Origin: Bacillota bacterium
GTDB lineage: Bacteria; Bacillota; Clostridia; Christensenellales; Pumilibacteraceae
Assembly: GCA_009780875.1 (NCBI GenBank)
Contig: WQZE01000003.1
Coordinates: forward strand, 1-22,036
Direction of reading: 5' to 3'
DNA length: 22,036 nt
In this document: one piece after another, positions 1 through 7,202 of the stretch
How the letters are laid out: each line of letters begins with the position of its first letter
How positions within the stretch are numbered: the first letter of the stretch is position 1
The notes under the pieces: generated by a model
Database searches by the model: none
Seen by the model: only the letters and a program-made list of their open reading frames with translations
Told to the model about the DNA's origin: nothing
Position numbers and translations under genes: made by a program

Positions 1-1
1 G

Positions 2-538
2 GATGTGTTTACCAGTGGAGATGTCGTTGGGTTGGCAGATGACAAAGGTACCATTAGTCGCAAACTTGCAGGTAGACGCAATCAACGCAAAGCCTCTTTT
101 GAGGTGGCGTACAAGCCAGGGAATTTGCAGGCGGTTGCGTATTATAAAGGGAGTGAGCACGCCAAAGCGACGCTCAGTAGCATTGGGACAGCCAAAGCCA
201 CCAAGATGGTGCCCGACAAAAAGTTGTTGTCTCTGTCCAAAGAAAGAGATATGGTGATGGTAGATATCACCATTTTGGATAGCAATGGGCAGGTGGTCAC
301 TTTTGCAAATCGTGAGATATTGTTGTCTGTGAGTGAGGAGTTGCAAGTTTTTGCGATTGGAAACAGTGCGGTCAAAAAGACGGAAACCATCCAAATGAGA
401 CAAGATGAAGTGGCGGTGCAAGTAGTGGATGGCAGAGCAAGAATTGCGGTCATACCGCTCAAAGAGGGCAAAGGCTTTGTGGGTGCGTTTTGTGAAGGGC
501 TCAAAAAGAGCAAGTTGCAAATCAATGTGAAAGCATAA
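2..538 (+). CDS. Glycoside hydrolase family 2 enzyme, C-terminal fragment (5' truncated)
   Basis: The gene runs in from the left edge, so only the last ~178 codons are visible, ending at TAA. The residues match the accessory beta-sandwich domains after the TIM barrel in GH2 beta-galactosidases. The start (VFTSGDVVGLADDKG) resembles the DUF4982-type strand 'VYTNADEVELFLNGKSLG'. Next comes the hallmark FEVAYKPGNLQAVAYYKG, corresponding to 'VPYEPGELKAVAYKDGK'. It is followed by an Ig-like domain whose MVMVDITILDSNGQVV matches the family pattern 'VTVEVVDAQGRVV'. These domains do not carry the catalytic Glu residues, which would lie upstream of the window. No signal peptide can be assessed. The downstream lipoprotein starts only ~23 bases after the stop, which suggests one operon. 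The GH2 assignment rests on recognised family patterns, not a search; the substrate cannot be told. Confidence 0.7.
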   Translation, partial: DVFTSGDVVGLADDKGTISRKLAGRRNQRKASFEVAYKPGNLQAVAYYKGSEHAKATLSSIGTAKATKMVPDKKLLSLSKERDMVMVDITILDSNGQVVTFANREILLSVSEELQVFAIGNSAVKKTETIQMRQDEVAVQVVDGRARIAVIPLKEGKGFVGAFCEGLKKSKLQINVKA

Positions 539-561
539 TTTTGAAAAAGACAGAGGTAGTT

Positions 562-2298
562 GTGAAAAAGTTTGAAACGATTCTAAAAGGCAAATGGATG
601 GTCAAGGTGATTGCTTTCGCCTTGATACTCGTGCTTTCTGGGTCCATTGTTGCGTGCAACAAGACAGTGGGGCTCAAAACTTTTGAGATGCCTGGTGCAC
701 AACAAGACACCAGTTATATGGTGTATGGCAATGGGACAAGCACCGTCCAATATGGCAACTATGTGTATTATATCAATGGATACAGGGGCTATGATGATGA
801 GGACGGCAAGCAAAATGATGATGTCAAAAAGGGTGGATTGTATAGAGCGGAATTGTGGGGCAACAAGTCGGCAAGTCGCTTGGTGAGTGATTTTACTACG
901 CCGAGTGGGCAACGCATTCAAAAGGGTTATACTTTTGATGTACAAACACGGATGGATGCCGAGTACGGCAGTCAAGCCAAGGTAGATGCACACAATGCAA
1001 CGGCAAGTGACAAAGATAAGTGGTATGATGCGGATTATGAGTTTAGGGCAAGCCGTCAGATAGAAAGATTGATTGACAACGATGATAGCAACGAAGATGG
1101 TAGCAAGACGGATATCATTGATGGAGAGAAGTATCAGACCGTAGTGGATACCAACCGATTGTCCAACAAAACGGTGGGTACCAGTGGCTACAAGACGGGT
1201 GGTTTGTGGGTTTTTGATGACTATATCTACTATGCAACACCTTCCAATGCCAGAGACAAGAGCGGTAAAGTCGTATACGAAAAAACGGAATATTATAGAG
1301 TGAGATTGGATGGCAAAAAGGTTGACTTTTTGTACAGAACGGATGCGGATAGCAAGGACACGCCTTATGGTTTTTACAAGCAAGATGGCAAAGTGTACTT
1401 GGTGTGCCAAGATGGCACCAATATTGTATCCGTGGCTACCACGAGCAAAAAAATAGACAAACCCCTCAAAATTGCTGAGAATGTGACAAGTGTAGTGCTT
1501 GGCAATGACAAAGAGTACTATGATGGGTACAATGTTATTGATGGCAATCGCAAGTACACCGCCAATGATTATGTGTTTTTTACTCGGAATGCGACCAAGG
1601 ATGACACGGTCACAACGGGCAACTTGTTGGAGATGGTCAAGCCAAGCGGAGAGAGTCGTGTTGAGTTGTATGCAACGGGTGGCAACACAGAGATTGCAAG
1701 CGTGCAAGATGGTTTGTTGTTTTATAAAGATAGCAAAGATGGTCAACAGCAAATCAACTACACCAATTTGACCAATGATATCAAGAACCCATTGCAAGAG
1801 TTGTTGGTACAAGGCACGCTTGTGACTTATGGAAGTTCGGAGTTTGATAATTTTTATTCCTTCCGTACGGCTATGCAATCAAATGGTGCCTTTTGTGTGG
1901 CGACCAATGCAAGTGGCTTGACACTTTTTAATGGTGAATCCAGTAGGCAGATATATAGGGGTACGGCAACCGTACTTTTTGTAGAGGGTCAATTTGTCTA
2001 CTTTTTGGATGTGGATGGTTTTGTAAGCCGTGCAAGGATTGACAAAGATGCGGACAATCAAATGGTTGAAAAACTGAGTGAGCAAGCCGTCAACAAAGAC
2101 TCCTTGATTCCAACCAAAATGGGAGAGTATATTGTATATATTGGCAAGGTGAACGACCGAGCAAACAACTATTCAATGTTCAAAAGAATCCCACCCATCG
2201 GTGGAGAGACGCAAGAGTTGTTTGTGGGCGAGGTGATTGATAGCGAACTTGGTTTGCACGATGCAACCACGACTCCACCAGGAGAAGGCGGCAATTGA
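562..2298 (+). CDS. Lipoprotein with propeller-like (DUF5050-type) repeats
   Basis: The frame is open from TTG 541, but I prefer GTG 562 because AGAGGT lies 4 bases upstream, giving 578 residues; ATG 598 is a further option. A basic stretch (KKFETILKGKWMVK) precedes a hydrophobic segment and the lipobox I-V-A-C, so the mature protein is probably lipid-anchored outside the cell membrane. The rest is Tyr/Asp/Gly/Lys-rich with recurring strand motifs such as GNYVYYINGYRGYD, DDYIYYATPSNA, KVYLVCQDGTNIVSV, YVFFTRNATKDD and FVYFLDVDGFV. This spacing is like beta-propeller 'DUF5050/YWTD' blades that read 'YIYYxxxxxxxLYRxxxDG'. No catalytic motif is seen. It follows the GH2 gene closely and may bind carbohydrate or protein at the surface; that role is inference. 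The tail (TTTPPGEGGN) is low-complexity, then TGA. Confidence 0.75.
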   Translation: MKKFETILKGKWMVKVIAFALILVLSGSIVACNKTVGLKTFEMPGAQQDTSYMVYGNGTSTVQYGNYVYYINGYRGYDDEDGKQNDDVKKGGLYRAELWGNKSASRLVSDFTTPSGQRIQKGYTFDVQTRMDAEYGSQAKVDAHNATASDKDKWYDADYEFRASRQIERLIDNDDSNEDGSKTDIIDGEKYQTVVDTNRLSNKTVGTSGYKTGGLWVFDDYIYYATPSNARDKSGKVVYEKTEYYRVRLDGKKVDFLYRTDADSKDTPYGFYKQDGKVYLVCQDGTNIVSVATTSKKIDKPLKIAENVTSVVLGNDKEYYDGYNVIDGNRKYTANDYVFFTRNATKDDTVTTGNLLEMVKPSGESRVELYATGGNTEIASVQDGLLFYKDSKDGQQQINYTNLTNDIKNPLQELLVQGTLVTYGSSEFDNFYSFRTAMQSNGAFCVATNASGLTLFNGESSRQIYRGTATVLFVEGQFVYFLDVDGFVSRARIDKDADNQMVEKLSEQAVNKDSLIPTKMGEYIVYIGKVNDRANNYSMFKRIPPIGGETQELFVGEVIDSELGLHDATTTPPGEGGN

Positions 2299-2925
2299 GC
2301 GTTGGCTGACCGGACAAGTAAAGGCTTGGGTGGGCAGGTTGGCGGTATCAAGGCAATGCAGTCACACTAGATACAATTGCTTGACAAGGGTCAAGTCAAA
2401 TAGATTTCGGCACTTTTGGCAGGGTCAGTCAATTGGACGACGAGGCAAGGCAAGTGCGTTTGGTGGAATGCAAGTAACAATGCAGGTGGTCCATCCTATT
2501 CAATCGCTTGACAAGGGTCAGGTCAAACAAATGACATTTTGGCAGTTGGCAATGAGTTGTCTCTGGTCGCCACAGTGCGGAGTGTAGGCAAATCAAGAGT
2601 GCGTGAGCCCCTTGGAGCAAGGCGCATTGCCTGACACTGTTGGGGTGCTTGTGCGAGAGTGTGTTTCTGATGGCGTGTGCTAAACATTGCAAGCAAGACA
2701 CATTGTATACGCAAGGTGAGTATGACAACGCCCACGGCCAAAGCAAGAGACCAGTGCGGTGGACTGTGGGTAGGGCAGTTGGTGGAGTCGGCTCTCGTTT
2801 GTAGTATGACATCTCACGGTTCATCCAAAGAGCGACACGCCAACTGGGTATGTGCGGCTGTGGAGCCAAGTAAACTTTGTGCCCCATCATTGTGTAACAA
2901 TTTAACAAAATAAAAAGAAAGGCAA
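2299..2925 (+). pseudogene. Decayed coding region, Ig-like repeat remnant
   Basis: No intact gene lies here, but short plus-strand stretches read like bacterial Ig-like domain protein broken by stops and frame changes. The clearest is in the lipoprotein's frame: WNASNNAGGPSYSIA, then TGA at 2509, then QGSGQTNDILAVGNELSLVA and TVRSVGK. About 127 bases earlier a related stretch in another frame reads LDTIA, TGA at 2382, QGSSQIDFG. 127 is not a multiple of 3, so the two copies sit in different frames. Nothing here has a ribosome binding site or an open frame of convincing length. It could be the wrecked continuation of a cell-surface gene. The call depends on reading fragments by eye and is uncertain. 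Confidence 0.35.
2379..2527 (+). repeat. Two 22-bp direct repeats 127 bp apart
   Basis: The unit GCTTGACAAGGGTCA followed by (A/G)GTCAAA occurs at 2379-2400 and 2506-2527 with one mismatch. Each copy contains the near-palindrome CTTGAC-AAGG-GTCA(A/G)G. The weaker similarity around them (TTTTGGCAG motifs) suggests degenerate ~127-bp tandem units of the decayed region. Confidence 0.7.
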
Positions 2926-2953
2926 AAGAATTGATTTTTGTATTTTTTTTGCG

Positions 2954-2978
2954 ACCGTCATTTATTTGACGGTTTTTT
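2954..2978 (+). terminator. Intrinsic terminator
   Basis: ACCGTCA (2954-2960) pairs with TGACGGT (2967-2973) around a 6-base loop and is followed by a T run. It would end transcription coming from the lipoprotein and the decayed region. A second T-rich run lies just upstream at 2942-2950. Confidence 0.75.
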
Positions 2979-3000
2979 GATGGTCAATAAACTATCACCA

Positions 3001-3048
3001 ATTGATAAATTTAATCAAGGACATATTGATAAATTTAATCAAGGACAT
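3001..3048 (+). repeat. Perfect 24-bp tandem duplication
   Basis: Two identical adjacent 24-base units (3001-3024 and 3025-3048), each beginning ATTGATAAATTTAATCAAGG. Each unit contains the inverted repeat TTGATAAATTTAATCAA. It lies in AT-rich DNA just past a terminator. No gene is seen in 2979-3400. Confidence 0.9.
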
Positions 3049-3400
3049 ATTTGCGTTTTGAATATTTAAAACAAATTGAATATTCAACTCATTCAAGTGG
3101 CGTTTGCGAAAATTTTGTCACCAATGCGAAATTTTGAAAGGAAAATGGCGAATTTGTGCACAAAACTGTATAAAAACGCCCAATGGTGTCAATATTTGTG
3201 GGGTAGCGTGTAGGGGGCGAGTTTGTTGATATGCAGAGGTGCTAAAAATACTGTGGGTAAGTTCTTGGGTAGGTAGCAAGGTGTGATATGGCGTGGTATG
3301 GCAATGTGTGGGCGATGGTGACAAAGATGAACAACGACGAGTGATGGTCAGCAAAGTCAAAATGCAAGGCGTTGTGATGTGCTTGCGTGACAAAAGGGTG

Positions 3401-3835
3401 GTAGATATTTGGTGGTAGCATAGAAGGTAAAAATGAGGTGACAAGATTGATAACGACATAGGCAAGTGAGACAGGGCAAGGCAAGGGTATTGGTGAGGCG
3501 TTGGGGAGTGTGAGTAATGGTGGTGGAGAAATCTTTGGTTTGCGTGTTTTGTTTTTGATAAATTTGTGTGATAAGATGATTGGGTATCGTGTATCGGAAG
3601 GTGTGTGTAGATGTTGGATGTGTGTTAAAGTTTGAACAAAGGGAGTGACAAGGTGGACAAAGATGGATGCAAAAGAGGCGTGGGGCAGACTTTTGGTGTG
3701 AGGGTGCACAGATGTGAGGAGTGGATTGGTATGTGGGTGCCGTGGTATGGTTGATTGGTTTGGTGATAGTGGTTTGCGTGTCAGTGAGGCGAGGGGGGAG
3801 GGCAAGTGAGCGGATGGTTGTGTGTGGATAAGGTA
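3401..3835 (+). repeat. Degenerate tandem copies of the 5' end of the downstream hydrolase gene
   Basis: A 37-base stretch at 3641-3677 is repeated exactly at 3869-3905, where it carries the ribosome binding site, GTG start and first codons of the hydrolase gene. The similarity extends on both sides: GTAGAT(A/G)TTTGG-like starts at 3607 and 3844, and GTGAGCGGATGGTTGTG occurs near 3806 and 4070. A third, more decayed copy starts at 3401 with GTAGATATTTGG and contains GAGGTGACAAG near 3433. Periods are about 206 and 237 bp. The middle copy still has GGGAG-7-GTG and a 33-codon frame (3653-3754) starting VDKDGCKRGVGQTFG, against VDKDGCKRDIGRTFG in the gene, then stops. No other gene is supported between 2979 and 3880. 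Confidence 0.75.
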
Positions 3836-3880
3836 AAGGTTGTGTAGATATTTGGCGTGTGGACAAATGGGAGTGACAAG

Positions 3881-5455
3881 GTGGACAAAGATGGATGCAA
3901 AAGAGATATAGGACGGACTTTTGGTGAGAGAGTGCAAAGGTATGGGAGAGGGTTTTGGTATGCGGGGGCTGTGGTGTGTGTGTTTTGCTTTGTGATGGTT
4001 TTGGTGATAGAGAGTGTGCGTGGTGGTGATGCGAGCAGGGTGAGACAGGAGATTGGGCGTGTTGCGGGTGAGCGGATGGTTGTGCATACGGTGGATGTGG
4101 GGCAAGGGGATGCTACGGTCATTGTATTGCCGACCGACCAAGTTGTGTTGATAGATGCGGGACCCTTGTCTGGGACGGACAAGTTGTTGGCGTATCTTGA
4201 TGCCAATGTCTATGTGGCAGGCAAAAAGATAGACAAAATTGACTATGCGATTCTTAGCCATCCTGACTTGGACCACTGCGGTGGGTTTGTGGGGGTATTG
4301 CAAAGGTATGTGGTCAAAAATTTTTTTAGACCCAATATTGTGTCCAAGTATCCCGGTTGGGTAGACCCCTTGGAGACGCAAAACGCCCAAGGGGCTGGCA
4401 CGGATGCAAGCAGCACAGATACGCTGGTGTATAGAGAGGTGCTCAAAGCGGTTTATGAGCGGAGTGAGCAAGTCTTTGTGAATGCCGGGATGAAGGATGG
4501 TTTGCCTACGCAAATTGTGGGTGTGAGTGAGGATTATCGCAATCAGTGGAGTATGGAGTTGTTTTGGTTTGGCACAAAAACATTGGTGGGCACGGTGGAC
4601 AATGATTATTGTCCCATTGTGGTGCTTGCGTGCAGGCAACGCAAGTTTGTTTTGATGGGTGATGTGGATGGCGTGGTGGAGAGACTATTTTTGGAGTATG
4701 CCCGCAAAGCCGGTGTGATGGGTTTGGATGCGGATTGGGTAATGATGGCTCACCACGGGAGTGCGAGCAATGGCTCCAATTCGCAAGAGTTTTTGGATTT
4801 TGTTTTTGGTGAAGGCGTAGGGCGTGTGGGTAGTGCGTATGATTGTAGGTTTGTGAATCGTGATCAAAGAAAAACATTTGACATAGCCAATAAACCAAGA
4901 TGCAATGGTTTGACCATAGGGCGTTGTGGTCACAGGTGTGAGGGCGGTGTGTGTATGCAACAAGTGGGAGTGATGAGAGGGGGTGAAGAGATGTCAAAAA
5001 TTGAACAAGGGCGTGGGATTTGGAAGGTCTCCCAAGGGGTTGCAAGTGAGAGGGGGCTCAAAGAGTGTGGGGATGTTTCCAAGACGAGTGCCTCCAATGA
5101 GCGGGCAGTGGTAGGTTGTGTGGAGCGTGTCTTGCATCGCTCAAAGCAAGGAGAGCAAAAAATGGCGGTAGTATCTGTGGGCAAGAATGGTTATGGGTTG
5201 CCCAATACAAAGGTTTTTGATAGATTGGTACAAATTGGTATCCAAGAGGCGTCCGTGTACCGTACGGACAAATTGGGCAATGTGTTGGTGGGAGTGCAAG
5301 AGAGCGGAGAGATGGTGGTTGCTCACGGTGGGATGGCAAAGGTGCACGAGTTTGACCCTTTGGTGCGTGTATTGCAATACACAGTGCTTGTTGGATTGAT
5401 GGCAATGCTGTGTGTAGATGTGAGTGCTATCAAGCCAAGGAAAATGCCAGGGTGA
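3881..5455 (+). CDS. Membrane-anchored ComEC-type metallo-beta-lactamase-fold hydrolase with internal insertion
   Basis: The start chosen is GTG 3881, with GGGAG seven bases upstream (524 residues); the frame is open from 3857. A TM helix lies at about residues 26-43. The MBL domain follows: HTVDVGQGDATVIVLP (69-84), VVLIDAG, the metal-binding SHPDLDHCGG (126-135, the HxHxDH-type site with the first position Ser-His), FVLMGDVDG (256-264) and HHGS (291-294). The family ending AVVSVGKNGYGLPN...VYRTDKLGNVLV occurs at 429-470. A second hydrophobic segment is near 497-517. In relatives HHGS and the VVSVGKN strand are ~20-30 residues apart; here ~135 separate them, with a Cys/Gly/Arg-rich stretch (RCGHRCEGGVC). 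Relatives include the ComEC C-terminal nuclease-like domain, but the channel domain is absent, so the role is an extracytoplasmic hydrolase or nuclease by inference. Confidence 0.8.
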   Translation: MDKDGCKRDIGRTFGERVQRYGRGFWYAGAVVCVFCFVMVLVIESVRGGDASRVRQEIGRVAGERMVVHTVDVGQGDATVIVLPTDQVVLIDAGPLSGTDKLLAYLDANVYVAGKKIDKIDYAILSHPDLDHCGGFVGVLQRYVVKNFFRPNIVSKYPGWVDPLETQNAQGAGTDASSTDTLVYREVLKAVYERSEQVFVNAGMKDGLPTQIVGVSEDYRNQWSMELFWFGTKTLVGTVDNDYCPIVVLACRQRKFVLMGDVDGVVERLFLEYARKAGVMGLDADWVMMAHHGSASNGSNSQEFLDFVFGEGVGRVGSAYDCRFVNRDQRKTFDIANKPRCNGLTIGRCGHRCEGGVCMQQVGVMRGGEEMSKIEQGRGIWKVSQGVASERGLKECGDVSKTSASNERAVVGCVERVLHRSKQGEQKMAVVSVGKNGYGLPNTKVFDRLVQIGIQEASVYRTDKLGNVLVGVQESGEMVVAHGGMAKVHEFDPLVRVLQYTVLVGLMAMLCVDVSAIKPRKMPG

Positions 5456-5460
5456 GAAAA

Positions 5461-5483
5461 GTTGGTGAAAAAAATTCACCAAC
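5461..5483 (+). terminator. Hairpin after the hydrolase gene (weak or reverse-oriented terminator)
   Basis: GTTGGTGAA (5461-5469) pairs perfectly with TTCACCAAC (5475-5483) around AAAAA. No T run follows on the plus strand; a T-containing tract follows only when it is read on the minus strand. It lies just after the hydrolase stop codon and may protect the mRNA end rather than terminate. Confidence 0.45.
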
Positions 5484-5501
5484 CATACAAAAAAAAGTAT
5501 G

Positions 5502-5555
5502 AAACAGTAAACAGTAAACAGTAAACAGTAAACAGTAAACAGTAAACAGTAAACA
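5502..5555 (+). repeat. Heptanucleotide microsatellite (AAACAGT)7
   Basis: Seven exact AAACAGT units (5502-5550) plus a partial AAACA. It is intergenic, and a 7-base unit is not a codon multiple, so it is unlikely to be coding. Such arrays change copy number by slippage. Confidence 0.95.
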
Positions 5556-5581
5556 AAATACGATACAAAAGAAAAAAGTTT

Positions 5582-5645
5582 GTTATGCAAGCATAACTTT
5601 GAAAAATCGTTCCAAAAAAATATATTTTGAATTTTTTGAACGATT
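5582..5645. promoter_or_regulatory. Two adjacent hairpins upstream of the Rho-like gene
   Basis: GTTATGC (5582-5588) and GCATAAC (5591-5597) form a tight inverted repeat. Directly after it, AATCGTTCCAAAAAA (5605-5619) is almost the exact reverse complement of TTTTTTGAACGATT (5632-5645). They may be a terminator pair, an operator or a 5' structure. Two TATAAT boxes follow (5672-5677, 5681-5686), but no good -35 box is correctly placed, so a promoter is not called. Confidence 0.5.
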
Positions 5646-5776
5646 GTGACAAAAACAAAGAAGTCTTTGCATATAATAAATATAATACAACACTCAGGAG
5701 TGGGTGTGGAACCGAACATATGGACGGTATGATTGGTTGATTTGTGCGTGTTGTGCAAATCGTAGTGAGGTTTTTT

Positions 5777-6733
5777 ATGAAATACGATTCAAATAGTCTA
5801 AACAGAATGAGTATATTGGCTTTGCGAGAGATGGGAAAAACTCGTGGAGTCAAAGGTGTGACCACCAAAAGCAAGAGGGATTTGGTGCGTGCGTTGGCGG
5901 AGGACAACACGGAGATGGTGTCTTTGCAAGTGATGCAAGATGAAATGATAATGCAATCCATCAGTACGGATGTTGCCAAAGAGAATATGCTCAAAGGTGA
6001 GTACGGTGGGTATGTAATGCTCAATGAGAACAAGTTGCTTTGGACAATGTATGATGCAAATTCCAAGCCAATGGATATCATCTTGCCCTCTACGCTTGCA
6101 AAAAGTGTGGGCGTGATGTATGGGGATTTTGTGGTGGTGCGTGCAGCACTCTATGAGCGTATCAAGTTTGCGACGGAGATATTGTCCATCAACAACAAAA
6201 ACGCTTTGGATGTCACAGTGCGTCCCACAAGACAACTTTGCTTGGTGCCTAGCGTGTCAAGTAGAGTGGTGGAGATGTGCAAGCAAAGCGATGCAGGGTT
6301 TGATACCGCAAGCACCGAGAGGTCCAATATGGAGAGCCTTGATGCAAAAGAGCCACAAAATGCTTTTGTGTGTCCCTTGGCTACCAACGATGAGATTGCA
6401 CTTGGCAATGTGATTGGTGGGCTCAGTATCACAAGTCCGTTGCACGGCTCTATGGAACTTGCATACGGCAAGGCATTGACCGCTTTGTATACGCTCAACC
6501 GCATCAGTCAAGGGGGTGTCAAAGTTACCGCCTATGTGGACCTTGACCGTACCAAAATGGCACTCTCCAAACAACTAGACGACAAAGATGTCACGATGGC
6601 TCTTGTACGCCTGCTCAGTTGTGCGTGCGAATACCAAAATGGCGGAGCCTTGCGTGTGATGGGTCTGACCACCTCGCAATCCATTTTTGACAGCCTCAAA
6701 AGTTTTGCCCTCACACACGAAGTGAGCATCTAG
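5777..6733 (+). CDS. Short Rho-like protein lacking a functional Walker A motif
   Basis: The ATG at 5777 has GAGG six bases upstream, giving 318 residues (open frame from 5744). Residues ~8-42 (LNRMSILALREMGKTRGVKG...SKRDLVRAL) fit the Rho N-terminal SAP-like domain. Residues ~74-138 (GGYVMLNENK...DIILPSTLAKSVGVMYGDF) fit the Rho cold-shock RNA-binding domain, whose family pattern is 'DIYVSPSQIRRFGLRTGD'. The C-terminal part matches the beginning of the RecA-fold region, but 'APPKAGKT' is replaced by SPLHGSMEL. VKVTAYVDLDRT stands where Rho has 'IVLLIDERPEEV', and the rest of the ATPase core and R loop are missing. True Rho is ~420 residues or more. It may be an RNA-binding, ATPase-dead paralogue, perhaps modulating termination; that function is inference. 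A strong terminator follows. Confidence 0.6.
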   Translation: MKYDSNSLNRMSILALREMGKTRGVKGVTTKSKRDLVRALAEDNTEMVSLQVMQDEMIMQSISTDVAKENMLKGEYGGYVMLNENKLLWTMYDANSKPMDIILPSTLAKSVGVMYGDFVVVRAALYERIKFATEILSINNKNALDVTVRPTRQLCLVPSVSSRVVEMCKQSDAGFDTASTERSNMESLDAKEPQNAFVCPLATNDEIALGNVIGGLSITSPLHGSMELAYGKALTALYTLNRISQGGVKVTAYVDLDRTKMALSKQLDDKDVTMALVRLLSCACEYQNGGALRVMGLTTSQSIFDSLKSFALTHEVSI

Positions 6734-6765
6734 GCAAAACCCCAAATAAGCCACCAAAGAAAAAG

Positions 6766-6822
6766 CATATAGAAAAACAAAAGAGAAAAGCACGGCAATG
6801 CGAAAGTTTGCCGTGCTTTTGA
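6766..6822 (+). repeat. 57-bp terminator-bearing repeat, left copy
   Basis: It starts CATATAGAAAAACAA and ends CCGTGCTTTTGA. It matches 9521-9577 at 55 of 57 positions (AG versus CC at 6784-6785). The two copies bracket the tandem membrane-protein locus. Confidence 0.9.
6786..6820 (+). terminator. Strong intrinsic terminator after the Rho-like gene
   Basis: AAAAGCACGGCAA (6786-6798) pairs with TTGCCGTGCTTTT (6808-6820) around a 9-base loop. The A and T ends make it work on both strands. From here to the promoter at 7126 I see AT-rich DNA and no gene. Confidence 0.9.
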
Positions 6823-7125
6823 TGTGCTTGAAAATTTTTTTGCAGAGTTTGTTTTGATTGCGTGAAAAAAATCATTGCAACGATAATGCACTCCATTTGC
6901 AAAAAATTCAAAGGTTTGGTTGGGCGGTGTTTATACAATTTTTGTGTGAAGCAAGTAGAATATTGGTAAACTGTAAAGCGAAAATAAACATATAAAATGA
7001 TTCAAAAAATTTCAACAAGCAACAAAAAACACTTGAATCCCAAGTGTCACCTATAATGGGGTGAATGGGGTGCAGTAGTGAGAGCAAATAAAATATTTAG
7101 AATAAGCAGAAATAACAAAAAACAC

Positions 7126-7154
7126 TTGACAATCATATATAAAAGGAGTATAAT
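7126..7154 (+). promoter_or_regulatory. Consensus sigma-A promoter for the membrane-protein cassette
   Basis: TTGACA (7126-7131), a 17-base spacer and TATAAT (7149-7154) match the consensus exactly. Transcription should begin near 7161, leaving about 190 bases before the ATG at 7354. Confidence 0.9.
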
Positions 7155-7202
7155 TGTATTATAGAAAACAAGTTACTTGATTACTTGTGTATACGGTGTC
7201 TA

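Noticed and set aside
583..1878. 431-codon minus-strand open frame opposite the lipoprotein
   Set aside because: The plus frame has a signal peptide, lipobox and ribosome site; the minus frame has an odd composition and no signals.
2523..2741. Minus-strand frame with GSRTLDLPTLRTVATRD, possibly a reversed tRNA or a misannotated peptide
   Set aside because: No cloverleaf, anticodon stem or TTCGA-type T-loop could be built; the region better fits the decayed plus-strand repeat gene.
3242..4639. 465-codon minus-strand open frame
   Set aside because: It lies opposite the metallo-beta-lactamase gene and the repeats; its protein is His/Pro/Thr-rich low-complexity sequence, and the plus strand simply lacks TTA/CTA/TCA. 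No ribosome site or domain.
5502..5555. CRISPR array (from the regular repeats)
   Set aside because: Units are 7 bp with no spacers; the 24-bp repeat at 3001 has only two adjacent copies. No cas gene is present.
5644..5686. Sigma-A promoter for the Rho-like gene
   Set aside because: Two TATAAT boxes are present, but TTGTGA is 21 or more bases from them; no correctly spaced -35 box.
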